Shown here in pieces: positions 8,701 to 18,177 of a stretch of 64,000 nucleotides of DNA; within the stretch, counting starts at the first letter, position 1, and the number at the start of each line of letters is the position of its first letter. The DNA is taken from NCBI GenBank assembly GCA_019120375.1, contig DWVE01000056.1, positions 8,034-72,033 of the forward strand, read 5' to 3'. A program made the translations under genes and the position numbers. The stretch comes from Allofournierella_A excrementavium (GTDB taxonomy: Bacteria > Bacillota > Clostridia > Oscillospirales > Ruminococcaceae). Below the pieces are notes generated by a model, which was not told the origin of the DNA, did no database searches, and worked only from the letters and a program-made list of their open reading frames with translations.

Positions 8701-11106
8701 TTGGCAAAGTATACGAAACGGGAATTTGACAAGCTGCTGAAAGACCGGCTGGCCAGCGAATACGGCACCACGCTGGACGTGGCCAGCAACCAGCAGATCT
8801 ATCGTGTGCTGGCGCTCATCGCCCGGCGCATGATGAGCGACGGCCACAAGAAGTTCATCAGCCGGGCCTACGGCACCGGCGCGAAGCAGGTGTACTACCT
8901 GTGCATGGAGTTTTTGATGGGCCGCAGCCTGAAGAACAGCCTGTTCAGCCTGGGGCTGGCGGATGTGGCCGAGGCCGTTCTGGCGGACGCCGACATCAAG
9001 CTGGAAAGCATCTACGATGAAGAGCCCGACGCGGGCCTCGGCAACGGCGGCCTGGGCCGTCTGGCCGCCTGCTATCTGGACGGCATGGCCACCACCGGCA
9101 TCGCCGGCACCGGCTACTCCATCCTGTACGAGTACGGCATCTTCAAGCAGAAGATCGTGGACGGCTGGCAGCAGGAAAAGGCCGACAACTGGCTGCCCGG
9201 CGGCCAGGTGTGGCTGAAGAGCCACCCCGACCAGAGCATCGAGGTCAAGTTTGACGGCGAGATCGAGGAGAGCTGGCAGGGCAGCTTCCACCACGTCATC
9301 CACAAGAACTACAACAGCGTCATCGCCGTGCCCAGCGACATGTACGTTCAGGGCTACGACGGGCCGGGCGTTGCCAAGCTGCGCCTGTGGCAGGCCAAAG
9401 CGCCGGACTTCGACATGAAGAGCTTCAACGCCGGCGAGTACGGCAACGCCATCCGCCAGAACGCCTCGGCGGAGCTCATCAGCAAGATCCTCTACCCCAA
9501 CGACAACCACATGGAGGGCAAGATCCTGCGCCTGCGCCAGCAGTACTTTTTGTCCGCCGCCTCCATCGGCGACATCTGCCAGAACCATCTGGCCCAGTTC
9601 GGCAGCCTGGACACCCTGCCCGAGAAGGCGGCCATCCAGCTGAACGACACCCATCCCACCCTGGCCATCCCCGAGCTGATGCGCATTCTGCTGGACGAGT
9701 GCGGCTACGGCTGGGACAAAGCCTTCGACATCTGCCGGCGCACCTTCGCCTACACCAACCACACCGTGATGAGCGAGGCGCTGGAGAAGTGGAACATCGA
9801 CATCTTCCGCACCACCCTGCCCCGCATCTTTACCATCGTGCAGGAGATGGACCGCCGCTGCCGGGCCGACTTTGAAAAAGCCTTCCCCGGCGACCAGGGC
9901 AAAATCGACTACATGGCCATCCTGGGCGACGGTCAGGTGCGCATGGCCAACATCTGCTGCTATGTGTGCCACTCCATCAACGGCGTGTCCAAGCTGCACA
10001 GCGAGATCATCAAGGAGAGCGTCTTCCACGACTACTACCTCTACAAGCCCCAGGCCTTCAAGAACGTCACCAACGGCATCGCCTACCGCCGCTGGCTGCT
10101 GGCGGGCAACCCGGCGCTGACCAAGCTGCTGAGCGACGTCATCGGCCCCGGCTTCAAGCATGACGCCTCCCAGCTGAGCCGTCTGGCCGCCTTCAAGAAC
10201 GACAAGAAGGTGCTGGACGCGCTGGACGCCGTGAAGAAGGCCAACAAGGCGGAGTTTGCCGCCCACCTGAAAAAGACCACCGGCCAGGTCATCGACCCGA
10301 ACTCCATCTTCGACTGCCAGGTCAAGCGGATGCACGAGTACAAGCGCCAGCACCTGAACGCGCTGAACATCGCCGCCCAGTACCTGTATCTGAAGGCGAA
10401 CCCGGGCGCCGACGTGACCCCCAAGACCTACATCTTCGGCGCCAAGGCGGCCCCCGGCTACTACATGGCCAAGCAGATGATCCGCCTGATCTGCAAGCTG
10501 GGCGAATACATCGACGCCGACCCCGCCGTGCGGGACATCCTGAAGGTGGTCTACCTGGAGGACTACAACGTCACCACCAGCGAGCGGCTGATGCCCGCCA
10601 GCGAGGTGAGCGAGCAGATCAGCCTTGCGGGCACCGAGGCCTCCGGCACCGGCAACATGAAGTTCATGCTGAACGGCGCCATCACCCTGGGCACCCTGGA
10701 CGGCGCGAACGTGGAGATCGCCGACGCCGCCGGCATGGACAACGAGGTCATCTTCGGCATGCGCACCGAGGAAGTGAACGCCCTCAAGGCCATGGGCTAT
10801 CATCCCAGCATGTTCGCCAACCGGGACGAGGTCACCCTGGAAGTGCTGAACTTCCTGGAGAAGGGCTGGAACGGCGAGGACTTTCACGAGATCGTGAACA
10901 ACCTGCGCAATGTGGACCCCTACATGGTGCTGGCGGACTTTGCCGATTACCGCCGCGCTCACACGGACCTTGCGAAGCTCTACGCCGACCGCACCCGCTG
11001 GAACCAGATGAGCCTTGCCAACATCGCGGGCAGCGGCGTGTTCAGCGCCGACCGGTCGGTCACCGATTACGCCAACAACATCTGGGGCGCCAGCCCGGTG
11101 AAATGA
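8701..11106 (+). CDS. glgP: Glycogen/alpha-glucan phosphorylase
   Basis: PLP-dependent GT35 enzyme releasing glucose 1-phosphate from alpha-1,4-glucans. The 801-aa length is normal for bacterial phosphorylases. The PLP lysine is Lys654 in the E-A-S-G-T-G-N-M-K motif. The N-terminal D-A-G-L-G-N-G-G-L-G-R-L-A motif (about residues 104-116) and the K-R-M-H-E-Y-K-R-Q motif (about 541-549) are intact. The start is TTG at 8701, set by AAGGGGAGA 5-8 bases upstream; upstream codons in frame are not conserved-looking. The protein acts in the cytoplasm together with the GH13 enzyme just downstream. Confidence 0.97.
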   Translation: MAKYTKREFDKLLKDRLASEYGTTLDVASNQQIYRVLALIARRMMSDGHKKFISRAYGTGAKQVYYLCMEFLMGRSLKNSLFSLGLADVAEAVLADADIKLESIYDEEPDAGLGNGGLGRLAACYLDGMATTGIAGTGYSILYEYGIFKQKIVDGWQQEKADNWLPGGQVWLKSHPDQSIEVKFDGEIEESWQGSFHHVIHKNYNSVIAVPSDMYVQGYDGPGVAKLRLWQAKAPDFDMKSFNAGEYGNAIRQNASAELISKILYPNDNHMEGKILRLRQQYFLSAASIGDICQNHLAQFGSLDTLPEKAAIQLNDTHPTLAIPELMRILLDECGYGWDKAFDICRRTFAYTNHTVMSEALEKWNIDIFRTTLPRIFTIVQEMDRRCRADFEKAFPGDQGKIDYMAILGDGQVRMANICCYVCHSINGVSKLHSEIIKESVFHDYYLYKPQAFKNVTNGIAYRRWLLAGNPALTKLLSDVIGPGFKHDASQLSRLAAFKNDKKVLDALDAVKKANKAEFAAHLKKTTGQVIDPNSIFDCQVKRMHEYKRQHLNALNIAAQYLYLKANPGADVTPKTYIFGAKAAPGYYMAKQMIRLICKLGEYIDADPAVRDILKVVYLEDYNVTTSERLMPASEVSEQISLAGTEASGTGNMKFMLNGAITLGTLDGANVEIADAAGMDNEVIFGMRTEEVNALKAMGYHPSMFANRDEVTLEVLNFLEKGWNGEDFHEIVNNLRNVDPYMVLADFADYRRAHTDLAKLYADRTRWNQMSLANIAGSGVFSADRSVTDYANNIWGASPVK

Positions 11107-11112
11107 ACCCCG

Positions 11113-11146
11113 TGCCCCCGGCCCAAAGCGTCCGGGGGCATTTTTT
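11113..11146 (+). terminator. Terminator of glgP
   Basis: Stem TGCCCCCGG / CCGGGGGCA (11113-11140) followed by six T. Located 7 bases after the glgP stop, so the downstream GH13 gene needs read-through or its own, unseen, promoter. Confidence 0.85.
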
Positions 11147-11199
11147 GAAGCGCGGCCTGGACCTGCCGCCAATTTCTCTTGCCAGAGGAGCGATCTTGC

Positions 11200-13041
11200 T
11201 TGGACCATTTGTTCAACAGCCTTGACAGCGCCTACAAGACCCCCCGCGGGGCGGTGAGGGCGGGCGAGCCCCTGCGCCTGGCGCTGACCATCCCCGAGCA
11301 CTACGGCTTTGTGGAACCGCGGCTGGTGCTCACCAAGGACGGCGGCGACCCCGTGGAATACCGCATGGATTTCAAGGGCTGCGTGGAAGGGGTGAACCAC
11401 TTCCGCCTGAGCCTGACGCTGGACGAGGCGGGGCTTTATTTCTATTACTTCGACCTCTATTCCGACTTCCGCAAGCTCTACCGGGGCGAGCTGGGCGAGG
11501 CGGTGCTCAGCTGGACGGCGGGCGCCTGCTGGCAGCTCACCGTCTACGAAGCGGGCTTTTCCACCCCGAAGGCCCTGCGGGGCGGGGTGATGTATCAGAT
11601 CTTCCCCGACCGCTTTTTCGAGGGCAGGCCCCACCCGGTGATGCCCTTTGCCGACCGGGTCTACCGGGCCAACAAGCAGGGCGAGCCCTACTTCTGGCCC
11701 AACGAGCAGGGCGGCCAGCTGAACCTGGACTACTTCGGCGGCGACTTTGAGGGCATCCGCAAAAAGCTTGGCTATCTGCAGCAGCTGGGGGTCACCTGGA
11801 TCTACCTGAACCCCATCTTCGAGGCCCACGCCAACCACCGCTACAACACCGCCGACTATCTGAACGCCGACCCCCTGCTGGGCACCAACGAGGAGTTCAC
11901 CCTGCTCTGCCGGGAGGCGAAGGAGAAGGGTATCCGCATCATTCTGGACGGCGTGTTCAGCCACACCGGGTCGGACAGCCTCTACTTCAACCGGGAGGGC
12001 CGCTACGGCCAGGGCGGGGCCTACCACGACCCCAACAGCCCCTACCGCAGCTGGTACGACTTCGACAAAAAATACCCCTGCGGCTACCGCAGCTGGTGGG
12101 GCTTCGAGACCCTGCCCGAGGTGCGGGAGGACGACCCCGCCTACCGGCAGTTCATCTGCGGCAAGGACGGCGTCATCGACACCTGGCTCTCCCGGGGGGC
12201 CAGCGGCTTTCGGCTGGACGTGGCGGACGAACTGCCCGACGATTTCATCGAGAGCATCCGCAAGGCGGTGAAGGCCCACGGGCCGGACTGCTATCTGTTG
12301 GGCGAGGTGTGGGAGGACGCCACCACCAAGGAGGCCTACGGCGTGCGCCGCACCTACCTTTTGGGCAAAGGGCTGGACGGGGTGATGAACTACCCCTTCC
12401 GCAACGCCATCCTGAGCTTTCTGCGGGGAGGCAGCGCCCTCTCCTGCGCCGAGCAGCTCACCGCCATCTGCGAGCACTACCCCGCCCCGGCGCTGCACGC
12501 GCTGATGAACCATGTGGGCACCCATGACACCGAGCGCATCCTCACCGCCCTGGAAGACGAGCCCGCCGAGGGACGGGACCGCTACTGGCAGAGCGGGCGG
12601 CGGCTGCCCAAGCCCAAGTACGACCACGGCATCCGGCTGGTACGGCTGGCCTACGCCATGCTGTTCACCCTGCCGGGGGTGCCCTGCATCTACTACGGCG
12701 ACGAGGTGGGCATGCAGGGCTACCGGGACCCCTTCAACCGGGCCTACTACGACTGGGACTCCACCGAGAACCGCATCAAGCCCCTTTTGCGCCAGCTGGC
12801 GAAGCTGCGCAAGGAGTGCGACGCCTTCTGGGAGGGCGACTTCCGGGTGACGCGGGCGGACGGCGGCCTTTTGCAATACCGCCGCACCGGCCCCACCGAG
12901 ACCGCCGAGATCGCGATCAACCGCACCCCCCGGCTGCTGGCCACCCGGGCCCTTGGCAAGGTGACCGAGGTGGACCCCTTCAGCTTCACCGTGGTGGTGG
13001 AGGACACGGCCAAACTGGCCGCGGCCGAAGCCGCCCTGTGA
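11200..13041 (+). CDS. GH13 alpha-glycosidase (neopullulanase/cyclomaltodextrinase type)
   Basis: Intracellular alpha-glucan hydrolase, 613 aa. An N-terminal beta-sandwich domain (about 1-120) precedes the catalytic barrel, which opens at G-V-M-Y-Q-I-F-P-D-R-F. Catalytic residues are visible: nucleophile Asp340 in G-F-R-L-D-V-A-D-E, acid/base Glu369 in L-L-G-E-V-W-E-D and transition-state Asp443 in H-V-G-T-H-D-T-E-R. No signal peptide, which fits maltodextrin trimming alongside glycogen phosphorylase. The start is TTG at 11200, 9 bases after AGAGGAG; an in-frame TTG at 11179 lies before that site. The exact specificity within neopullulanase, maltogenic amylase and cyclomaltodextrinase cannot be decided. 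Confidence 0.9.
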   Translation: MDHLFNSLDSAYKTPRGAVRAGEPLRLALTIPEHYGFVEPRLVLTKDGGDPVEYRMDFKGCVEGVNHFRLSLTLDEAGLYFYYFDLYSDFRKLYRGELGEAVLSWTAGACWQLTVYEAGFSTPKALRGGVMYQIFPDRFFEGRPHPVMPFADRVYRANKQGEPYFWPNEQGGQLNLDYFGGDFEGIRKKLGYLQQLGVTWIYLNPIFEAHANHRYNTADYLNADPLLGTNEEFTLLCREAKEKGIRIILDGVFSHTGSDSLYFNREGRYGQGGAYHDPNSPYRSWYDFDKKYPCGYRSWWGFETLPEVREDDPAYRQFICGKDGVIDTWLSRGASGFRLDVADELPDDFIESIRKAVKAHGPDCYLLGEVWEDATTKEAYGVRRTYLLGKGLDGVMNYPFRNAILSFLRGGSALSCAEQLTAICEHYPAPALHALMNHVGTHDTERILTALEDEPAEGRDRYWQSGRRLPKPKYDHGIRLVRLAYAMLFTLPGVPCIYYGDEVGMQGYRDPFNRAYYDWDSTENRIKPLLRQLAKLRKECDAFWEGDFRVTRADGGLLQYRRTGPTETAEIAINRTPRLLATRALGKVTEVDPFSFTVVVEDTAKLAAAEAAL

Positions 13042-13063
13042 ACCGCATCCCAAAAGAATAAAA

Positions 13064-13110
13064 GGCGGCCCGCCGGAAATGCATCCGGCGGGCCGCCTTG
13101 TTTGTTTTTT
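13064..13110. terminator. Bidirectional terminator between GH13 and the convergent glycosyltransferase gene
   Basis: Stem GGCGGCCCGCCGG (13064-13076) / CCGGCGGGCCGCC (13085-13097) with T-rich sequence on the plus side and AAAAG on the left (T run for minus transcripts). Confidence 0.85.
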
Positions 13111-14701
13111 ATTCCTGCCGCTGATACAGCAGATAGCGCACGGTGTAGTAGGTCTTTCGGTTGAGCTGGAGCTCCTGCCCTTCGCTCACCAGCACATAGC
13201 CGTGCTGTTCCAGCAGCAGCTGCCATTGAGCCAGGTTCGTCTGATAGTCATCCTCATAGCTGCCGCAGATGATGAACTCGGTGTCGAAGGCGGGGTCGCC
13301 GTAAAACTCCTGCTGGATCTCCTCCACCGGCAGGTTGAAGCTGCCGATGTAGGGGCTGGCCTGCAGCAGGTCCGCCGCCATGCCGAAGCCCCGGTCCAGC
13401 ACGCCCCACATCTCATAGCTGGGGTCCGGCTCGCTGCGCATCACCCGGGCGAACTGATACTGCACCGTATCCGCCCGCTTTTGGCCGAAGGCCTGATGGT
13501 TGGGGGTGTGCCACCATGCGAAGCCCACGCCGGCGGCCAGCGCCGCCGCGGCCAGAGCCGCCCACAGCCAGCTGCTGAACCGCCCGGTGCCCGCCAGCTT
13601 GTCCACCACGGCCCGCACCGCCGCCAGCATCGGAACAAAGCCGAAGGGCACGAACAGCACCAGCGCCAGGGCGTAGTAGATGGGGACGTTGTGGGGCGTG
13701 CCGTAGATGGCCGCCGTCACCGCCAGAAAACTCAGCGGCAGGAGCAGGCGCTGCAGCCAGAAGGCCGCGTCCCGCTTTTCGCCCCGGGCTCCGGGGCCGA
13801 AGGTGAACCAGAGCAGCCCCAGCACCACGAACACGCCGAACACCCAGTTGAGGCGCAGGTCAGAGCGGATGTTGCGCCACATGCTGGCCAGCATCTGGGG
13901 CAGGGCGGCGTCGGCCGAATCGGAATAGAGGAAGAGATTGCAGTAAAAATAGTTGTACCACATCTCGTCCAGCGCGCCGTTCGCCCAAAAGTAGAAAAGC
14001 CAGGGCAGGCTCATGGCCGCAAGGCCCAGCACGCCGCCCAGCACCACCCGGCCGAGACCTTTCCAGTCCCGGCGGGCAAGGCCCCAGGCCAGCAGCACCA
14101 GGGCCACCGCCCCGAAGGGGGCGCAGAGGTTATACTTGATCCAGAACACCGCGCCGCACAAAAGGCCCAGGGCGAGGCCCAGCCGCAGAGTGAGCGGGCG
14201 GCGCAGGCGCAGCGTTTCCAGCCCCAGCACCACCCCGCCCAGCAGCAGGGGCAGGCAGAGCTCCTCGGCGCTGTCGCCCTTCTGGAAGGCGACGGTGGAA
14301 TAGCTCACCGCCAGCACCAGCGCGGGGGCCAGCGCGGCCGCCCGGCCCGCGCCGCACAGAAGGAACAGCCGCCGGGCGAAGTACAAAAACAGCGCCGCCG
14401 CGGCGATCTCGATGAGCCAGACGCCCAAAAAGCCGTCCGTCTGGACCCAGTTGGCGATGCAGTGCAGGAAAAACAGCAGCGGGCCCTTCTGGTCCACCGC
14501 GTCCACATAGAGCACCCGCCCCTGGGCCATGGCCTTGCCCATCAAAAAGAAGCACTGAGCGTCCGACCAGTTGTTCACGGCATAGAAGGGAGAACTGCGG
14601 CTGACCACGGCCAGCACGCCCGCGGCGGGCAGCAGCAGCCAGAGTGCAGAAAACCGGCGCAGCGCGCCGGTCTTCCCTTCCGCCTTGCCGGCGGGATTCA
14701 T
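13109..14701 (-). CDS. Polytopic membrane glycosyltransferase (GT39/ArnT-like)
   Basis: 530-aa protein with about eleven hydrophobic spans and a soluble C-terminal domain of about 150 residues. The first extracytoplasmic loop carries N-W-S-D-A-Q and then Y-V-D-A-V-D-Q-K-G-P-L-L, the acidic loop pattern of lipid-linked-sugar transferases of the GT39/GT83 superfamily. It would transfer a sugar from a polyprenyl phosphate to an extracellular acceptor; donor and acceptor are unknown. The ATG overlaps the stop of the AraC-type gene (ATGA), an unusual coupling of a regulator and a membrane enzyme. Family-level call only. Confidence 0.7.
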   Translation of the reverse strand: MNPAGKAEGKTGALRRFSALWLLLPAAGVLAVVSRSSPFYAVNNWSDAQCFFLMGKAMAQGRVLYVDAVDQKGPLLFFLHCIANWVQTDGFLGVWLIEIAAAALFLYFARRLFLLCGAGRAAALAPALVLAVSYSTVAFQKGDSAEELCLPLLLGGVVLGLETLRLRRPLTLRLGLALGLLCGAVFWIKYNLCAPFGAVALVLLAWGLARRDWKGLGRVVLGGVLGLAAMSLPWLFYFWANGALDEMWYNYFYCNLFLYSDSADAALPQMLASMWRNIRSDLRLNWVFGVFVVLGLLWFTFGPGARGEKRDAAFWLQRLLLPLSFLAVTAAIYGTPHNVPIYYALALVLFVPFGFVPMLAAVRAVVDKLAGTGRFSSWLWAALAAAALAAGVGFAWWHTPNHQAFGQKRADTVQYQFARVMRSEPDPSYEMWGVLDRGFGMAADLLQASPYIGSFNLPVEEIQQEFYGDPAFDTEFIICGSYEDDYQTNLAQWQLLLEQHGYVLVSEGQELQLNRKTYYTVRYLLYQRQE

Positions 14702-15600
14702 TCCTCACCTCTGCCCCGGCGTGCCAGCACCTTCACGCTGCTGGCGTACTCCGAGGGGGTCATGCCGGTGACCTTTTTGAAGTGGCGGGAGAAATAGTGG
14801 ATGGAATTGTAGCCCAAAAGGGCGGCGATCTCGGTGAAGTTGTGGCTGCCCTGGCGGATCATCTCCTTGGCCTTCTGGATCTTCAGGTTGCCAAAGTACT
14901 CCATGGCGCCGCCGCCGGTCTTTTCCCGGAAGACCTTCTGCAGATAGCTGCGGCCCACCAGATTGTCGCGGCAGATGTCGCTCAAAGTCAGCCGGCGCTG
15001 GATGTTGGCCTCCAGATACTGCTGCACCCGGGCCAAAAACTCGTTCTGGCTGCGCTCGCGGATGAGGCTGGTGGGGCGGCTGGCAGGGGTCTCGTCCCCC
15101 CGGCGCACAAGGCACAGCAGCATGTACTCCAGTGAAACGCCGATGATCTGCTCGCAGCCGAAGGGCGCGGCCTCCCGCCGGATGAGGTGGGGGGTGAGGG
15201 GGTCGTCCAGCGGGGTGGAGAAGGCCGCGCCGGCCATCTCCACGATGCGGGCCAGCAGCACCCGCTCGTTGTCGCTCACGTTCACCACCCGGTGGCGGAA
15301 AAAGTCCATGGCGGGGCCGTTGCACTCGAAGGAGATGATGACGATGTTGGGCGCGCCGTCGCCAGTGGCCCGCACGTTGTGGAACTCGCCCGGCTCATGG
15401 AAGATCATCTGCCCCTTTTTCAGCAGCTTCTCCTCCTCGCCGGCGGTGACGTACACCTCGCCCTTGTCGGCGTAGACCAGCTCCCAAAAATCGTGGCTCT
15501 CACCCACAAAGGCGTAGTCCGGCCCGTACTCAAAATAGTGCACCGAATAGATGCGGTCGATGGCCAGCGGACGCTCCAGTTCAAGCGGCGTGTATCCCAT
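14698..15600 (-). CDS. AraC family transcriptional regulator
   Basis: 300-aa regulator: an N-terminal cupin-like effector domain (about 1-150, including H-E-P-G-E-F-H-N typical of the sugar-sensing arm) and a C-terminal double helix-turn-helix (about 200-290, ending with the family signature region I-A-x-L-L-G-Y-N-S-I-H-Y-F-S-R-H-F-K-K-V-T-G-M-T-P-S). It is divergently placed from the MATE exporter, so it may control that gene as well as the downstream glycosyltransferase to which it is translationally coupled. The effector is unknown. AAGGAGG precedes the ATG. Confidence 0.92.
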   Translation of the reverse strand: MGYTPLELERPLAIDRIYSVHYFEYGPDYAFVGESHDFWELVYADKGEVYVTAGEEEKLLKKGQMIFHEPGEFHNVRATGDGAPNIVIISFECNGPAMDFFRHRVVNVSDNERVLLARIVEMAGAAFSTPLDDPLTPHLIRREAAPFGCEQIIGVSLEYMLLCLVRRGDETPASRPTSLIRERSQNEFLARVQQYLEANIQRRLTLSDICRDNLVGRSYLQKVFREKTGGGAMEYFGNLKIQKAKEMIRQGSHNFTEIAALLGYNSIHYFSRHFKKVTGMTPSEYASSVKVLARRGRGEE

Positions 15601-15650
15601 ACCCTGCCTCCTTTTTCCCTGCGGGGGCGAAAATTGCAGATTCTGCCATT

Positions 15651-15679
15651 AGTATACCGCATTCCGGCCGATTGTGCAA
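15651..15679 (-). promoter_or_regulatory. Sigma-A promoter of the araC-type operon
   Basis: Minus strand: TTGCAC (15679-15674), 17-base spacer, TATACT (15656-15651), about 50 bases before the regulator start. Confidence 0.78.
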
Positions 15680-15737
15680 ACTTTTTCTGAAAAAATATAC
15701 CTTTCTGCGGGGACTGTTCAACCGGCTCAAGCCGTGT

Positions 15738-15743
15738 TATACT
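15738..15743 (+). promoter_or_regulatory. Likely -10 box for the MATE exporter
   Basis: TATACT 33 bases upstream of the ATG. The -35 region (TGTTCA at 15715-15720) is weak, which would fit dependence on the divergent AraC-type regulator; that dependence is inference. Confidence 0.5.
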
Positions 15744-15775
15744 GGGAATCAGCAACATATTTGTGAGGAGATTTT

Positions 15776-17164
15776 ATGCTGCAAACACTGCAAACCCGGT
15801 TCTACACCGACTGGGATTTCTACCGGCGGGTGCTGGCCATCACCCTGCCCATCGCCATACAGAACGTCATCAACCTGGGCGTGAACATGATGGACATCGT
15901 CATGCTGGGCCAGCTGGGCGACACGGCCATCGCCGCCGCCAACCTGGGGGGCCAGCTGTTCATCATCCTCAACGTCACCGGCTTCGGGCTGGCCAGCGGC
16001 GCGGCGGTGCTCATCGCCCAGTACTGGGGCAAGCGGGACATGCTGCGCATCCGGCAGATCTTCGCCCTCAGCCTGCGCTTCGCCCTGGGCGCGTCGGCGC
16101 TGTTCACCGTACTGGGGCGGCTGTTCCCGGTGCAGATCATGCACATCTTCGCCACCGACGCGGACGTCATCCGGGAGGGCGCGGCCTACCTGGAGTGGCT
16201 GTCGGTGAGCTTTGTTTTTTACAGCTTCTCCAACTGCTACATCATGTGCCTGCGGGCGGTGGAGCAGGTGAAGGTGAGCATCGCGGTCTATTCCAGCAGC
16301 TTCTTCGTGAACGTGTTTTTCAACTACTGCTTCATCTTCGGCAAGCTGGGCGCGCCGGAGCTGGGGGTGCGGGGCGCGGCGCTGGGCACCATCATGGCCC
16401 GCCTGTTCGAGTGCGCGGCGGTGCTGGTGTATATGTACCGCATCGAGCGCACGGTGTGCTTCACCCCCAAATGGCTGCTGCGCTTTCGCAGCGGGCTGTT
16501 CAGCGACTATGTGCGCAACAGCGTGCCGGTGGTGAGCAACGAGCTTTTGTGGGCGCTGGGCGTGGCGGTGACCAACCTGACCATCGGCCACATGGGCCCC
16601 AGCTTCACCAGCGCGGTGAGCATCGTGAACGTGGTGAACAATCTGGTGAGCGTGTTCATCTTCGGCATGGCCAACGCCACCGCCGTGGTGGTGGGCAAGA
16701 CCATCGGCGAGGGCCGCCTTGCGGACGCGCGCCGGGCCGCCAACAGCACGGTGGCGGTGAGCGTTGTGCTCAGCCTTGCGTGCACGGCCTTGCTGCTGGC
16801 GGGCCAGCGGCCCATCATGAGCCTTTACAACGTGAGCCAGCAGGCTCACGACACCGCCCTCATCCTGATGACCATTCTGGCGGCCATCCAGCCCTTCCAG
16901 GCGGTGGGCACCGTGATGGTGGTGGGTGTGCTGCGGGGCGGCGGCGACGTGCGCACCAACCTCATTCTGGACAGCGGCCTGCTCTGGGTGCTGGCCATCC
17001 CGCTGGGCCTTTTGGGGGGCTTTGTGTTCCACTGGTCCGCGCCGGTGGTGTTCTTCTGTTTGCGGTGCGACAACATCGTCAAGAGCATCCTGGGCTTCAT
17101 CCGCCTTTGCAGCGGGCGCTGGGTGCGGGTGGTCACCCGCGCCGACGCGGTGCAGGAGGCGTGA
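15776..17164 (+). CDS. MATE family efflux transporter
   Basis: 462-aa polytopic antiporter with about twelve membrane spans. The start region P-I-A-I-Q-N-V-I-N-L-G-V-N-M-M-D and the loop G-A-A-V-L-I-A-Q-Y-W-G-K-R are characteristic of NorM/DinF-like MATE exporters. The family exports cationic drugs or metabolites in exchange for Na+ or H+; the substrate here is unknown. GAGGAG lies 8 bases before the ATG. Divergent to the AraC-type regulator; the next gene follows after 52 bases on the same strand. Confidence 0.92.
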   Translation: MLQTLQTRFYTDWDFYRRVLAITLPIAIQNVINLGVNMMDIVMLGQLGDTAIAAANLGGQLFIILNVTGFGLASGAAVLIAQYWGKRDMLRIRQIFALSLRFALGASALFTVLGRLFPVQIMHIFATDADVIREGAAYLEWLSVSFVFYSFSNCYIMCLRAVEQVKVSIAVYSSSFFVNVFFNYCFIFGKLGAPELGVRGAALGTIMARLFECAAVLVYMYRIERTVCFTPKWLLRFRSGLFSDYVRNSVPVVSNELLWALGVAVTNLTIGHMGPSFTSAVSIVNVVNNLVSVFIFGMANATAVVVGKTIGEGRLADARRAANSTVAVSVVLSLACTALLLAGQRPIMSLYNVSQQAHDTALILMTILAAIQPFQAVGTVMVVGVLRGGGDVRTNLILDSGLLWVLAIPLGLLGGFVFHWSAPVVFFCLRCDNIVKSILGFIRLCSGRWVRVVTRADAVQEA

Positions 17165-17216
17165 GGTTTCCACGGTAAAATTCCGGCATCCCCGGATGAG
17201 ATAAGGAGTGTTGAAG

Positions 17217-18095
17217 ATGGAAAAGCAGAAAGTCGCATGGATCGGCGCCGGCGTGATGGGCGCGTCCCAGGCCGGGCATCTGGTAAAGGCCGGCTGGGAA
17301 GTGAAGGCCTACGGCCACCACTATGAAAAGGTGGCCGCCAAGGCGCCCGAGTTCGGCTTCATCCCCTGCCGCACCATCGCCGAGGCGGTGGCGGACGCGG
17401 ACTTTGTGTTCGTGATGGTGGGCTATCCCGCCGACGTGGAAGAGGTGTTCTGCAGCGAGGGCGGCATCCTCGACTCCGCCCGCCCCGGCACCGTGGCGGT
17501 GGACATGACCACCTCCAGCCCCACCCTGGCCCAGAAGCTCTATGCCCTGGGCAAGGAGAAGGGCGTCGCCGTGCTGGACGCGCCGGTCTCCGGCGGCGAC
17601 AAGGGCGCGCGGGAGGCCACCCTGTCCATCATGGTGGGCGGCGACGAGGACGCCTTTGAGAAGGCCCTGCCCTTCTTCAACGCCATGGGCAAGAGCGTTC
17701 TGCTGATGGGCCCCGCGGGCTTCGGCCAGCACACCAAGGCCGCCAACCAGATCGCCGTGGCGGGCGCCACCGCCGCCTACACCGAGGCCATCCACTACGC
17801 CGAGAAGGCCGGCCTTGACCCCCAGAAGATGCTGGCGGCCATCGGCGGCGGCGCGGCGGGCAGCTGGCAGATCGCCAACATGGCTCCCCGCGCTTTGGCG
17901 GGCGACTTCGCCCCCGGCTTCTTTGTGAAGCACTTCATCAAGGACATGAAGATCATCTGCGAAGAGGCCGCCGCCCGGGGCGAGAGCCTGCCCATGGTGG
18001 AGAGCGTGCTCAAGGTGTATGAGGAATTCGCCGCCGCCGGCGGTGCGGACGAGGGCACCCAGGCGCTCATCGATTTTTACAGAAAGAACAAGTAA
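17217..18095 (+). CDS. NAD(P)-dependent beta-hydroxyacid dehydrogenase
   Basis: 292-aa member of the 3-hydroxyisobutyrate dehydrogenase/tartronate semialdehyde reductase family (GarR/MmsB-like). The N-terminal Rossmann motif is W-I-G-A-G-V-M-G; the substrate-binding segment D-A-P-V-S-G-G near residue 121 and the catalytic-lysine helix with G-x-G-Q-H-T-K-A-A-N-Q near residue 170 are intact. Physiological substrate not determinable. The ATG at 17217 is preferred over in-frame GTG 17208 and TTG 17211 because AAGGAG (17203-17208) is 8 bases from it and overlaps the earlier candidates. Confidence 0.88.
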   Translation: MEKQKVAWIGAGVMGASQAGHLVKAGWEVKAYGHHYEKVAAKAPEFGFIPCRTIAEAVADADFVFVMVGYPADVEEVFCSEGGILDSARPGTVAVDMTTSSPTLAQKLYALGKEKGVAVLDAPVSGGDKGAREATLSIMVGGDEDAFEKALPFFNAMGKSVLLMGPAGFGQHTKAANQIAVAGATAAYTEAIHYAEKAGLDPQKMLAAIGGGAAGSWQIANMAPRALAGDFAPGFFVKHFIKDMKIICEEAAARGESLPMVESVLKVYEEFAAAGGADEGTQALIDFYRKNK

Positions 18096-18130
18096 TCAAA
18101 TCTCTACAATTTGTATTCTATCAGTGCCAG

Positions 18131-18163
18131 AAAAGCCCCGGACCTTGCGGTCCGGGGCTTTTT
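18131..18163. terminator. Bidirectional terminator
   Basis: Stem AAAAGCCCCGGACC / GGTCCGGGGCTTTT with a short loop; T run on the plus side and A run on the left. Serves the dehydrogenase (plus) and the ROK-like kinase (minus), which converge here. Confidence 0.88.
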
Positions 18164-18177
18164 GCACAAAACAGGGA

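Noticed and set aside
8632..13053. Very long open frame antisense to glgP and the GH13 gene
   Set aside because: It lies opposite two genes with intact catalytic motifs. GC-rich third positions suppress stop codons in the complementary frame, and its translation is Val/Gly/Leu/His-rich with no recognisable domain.
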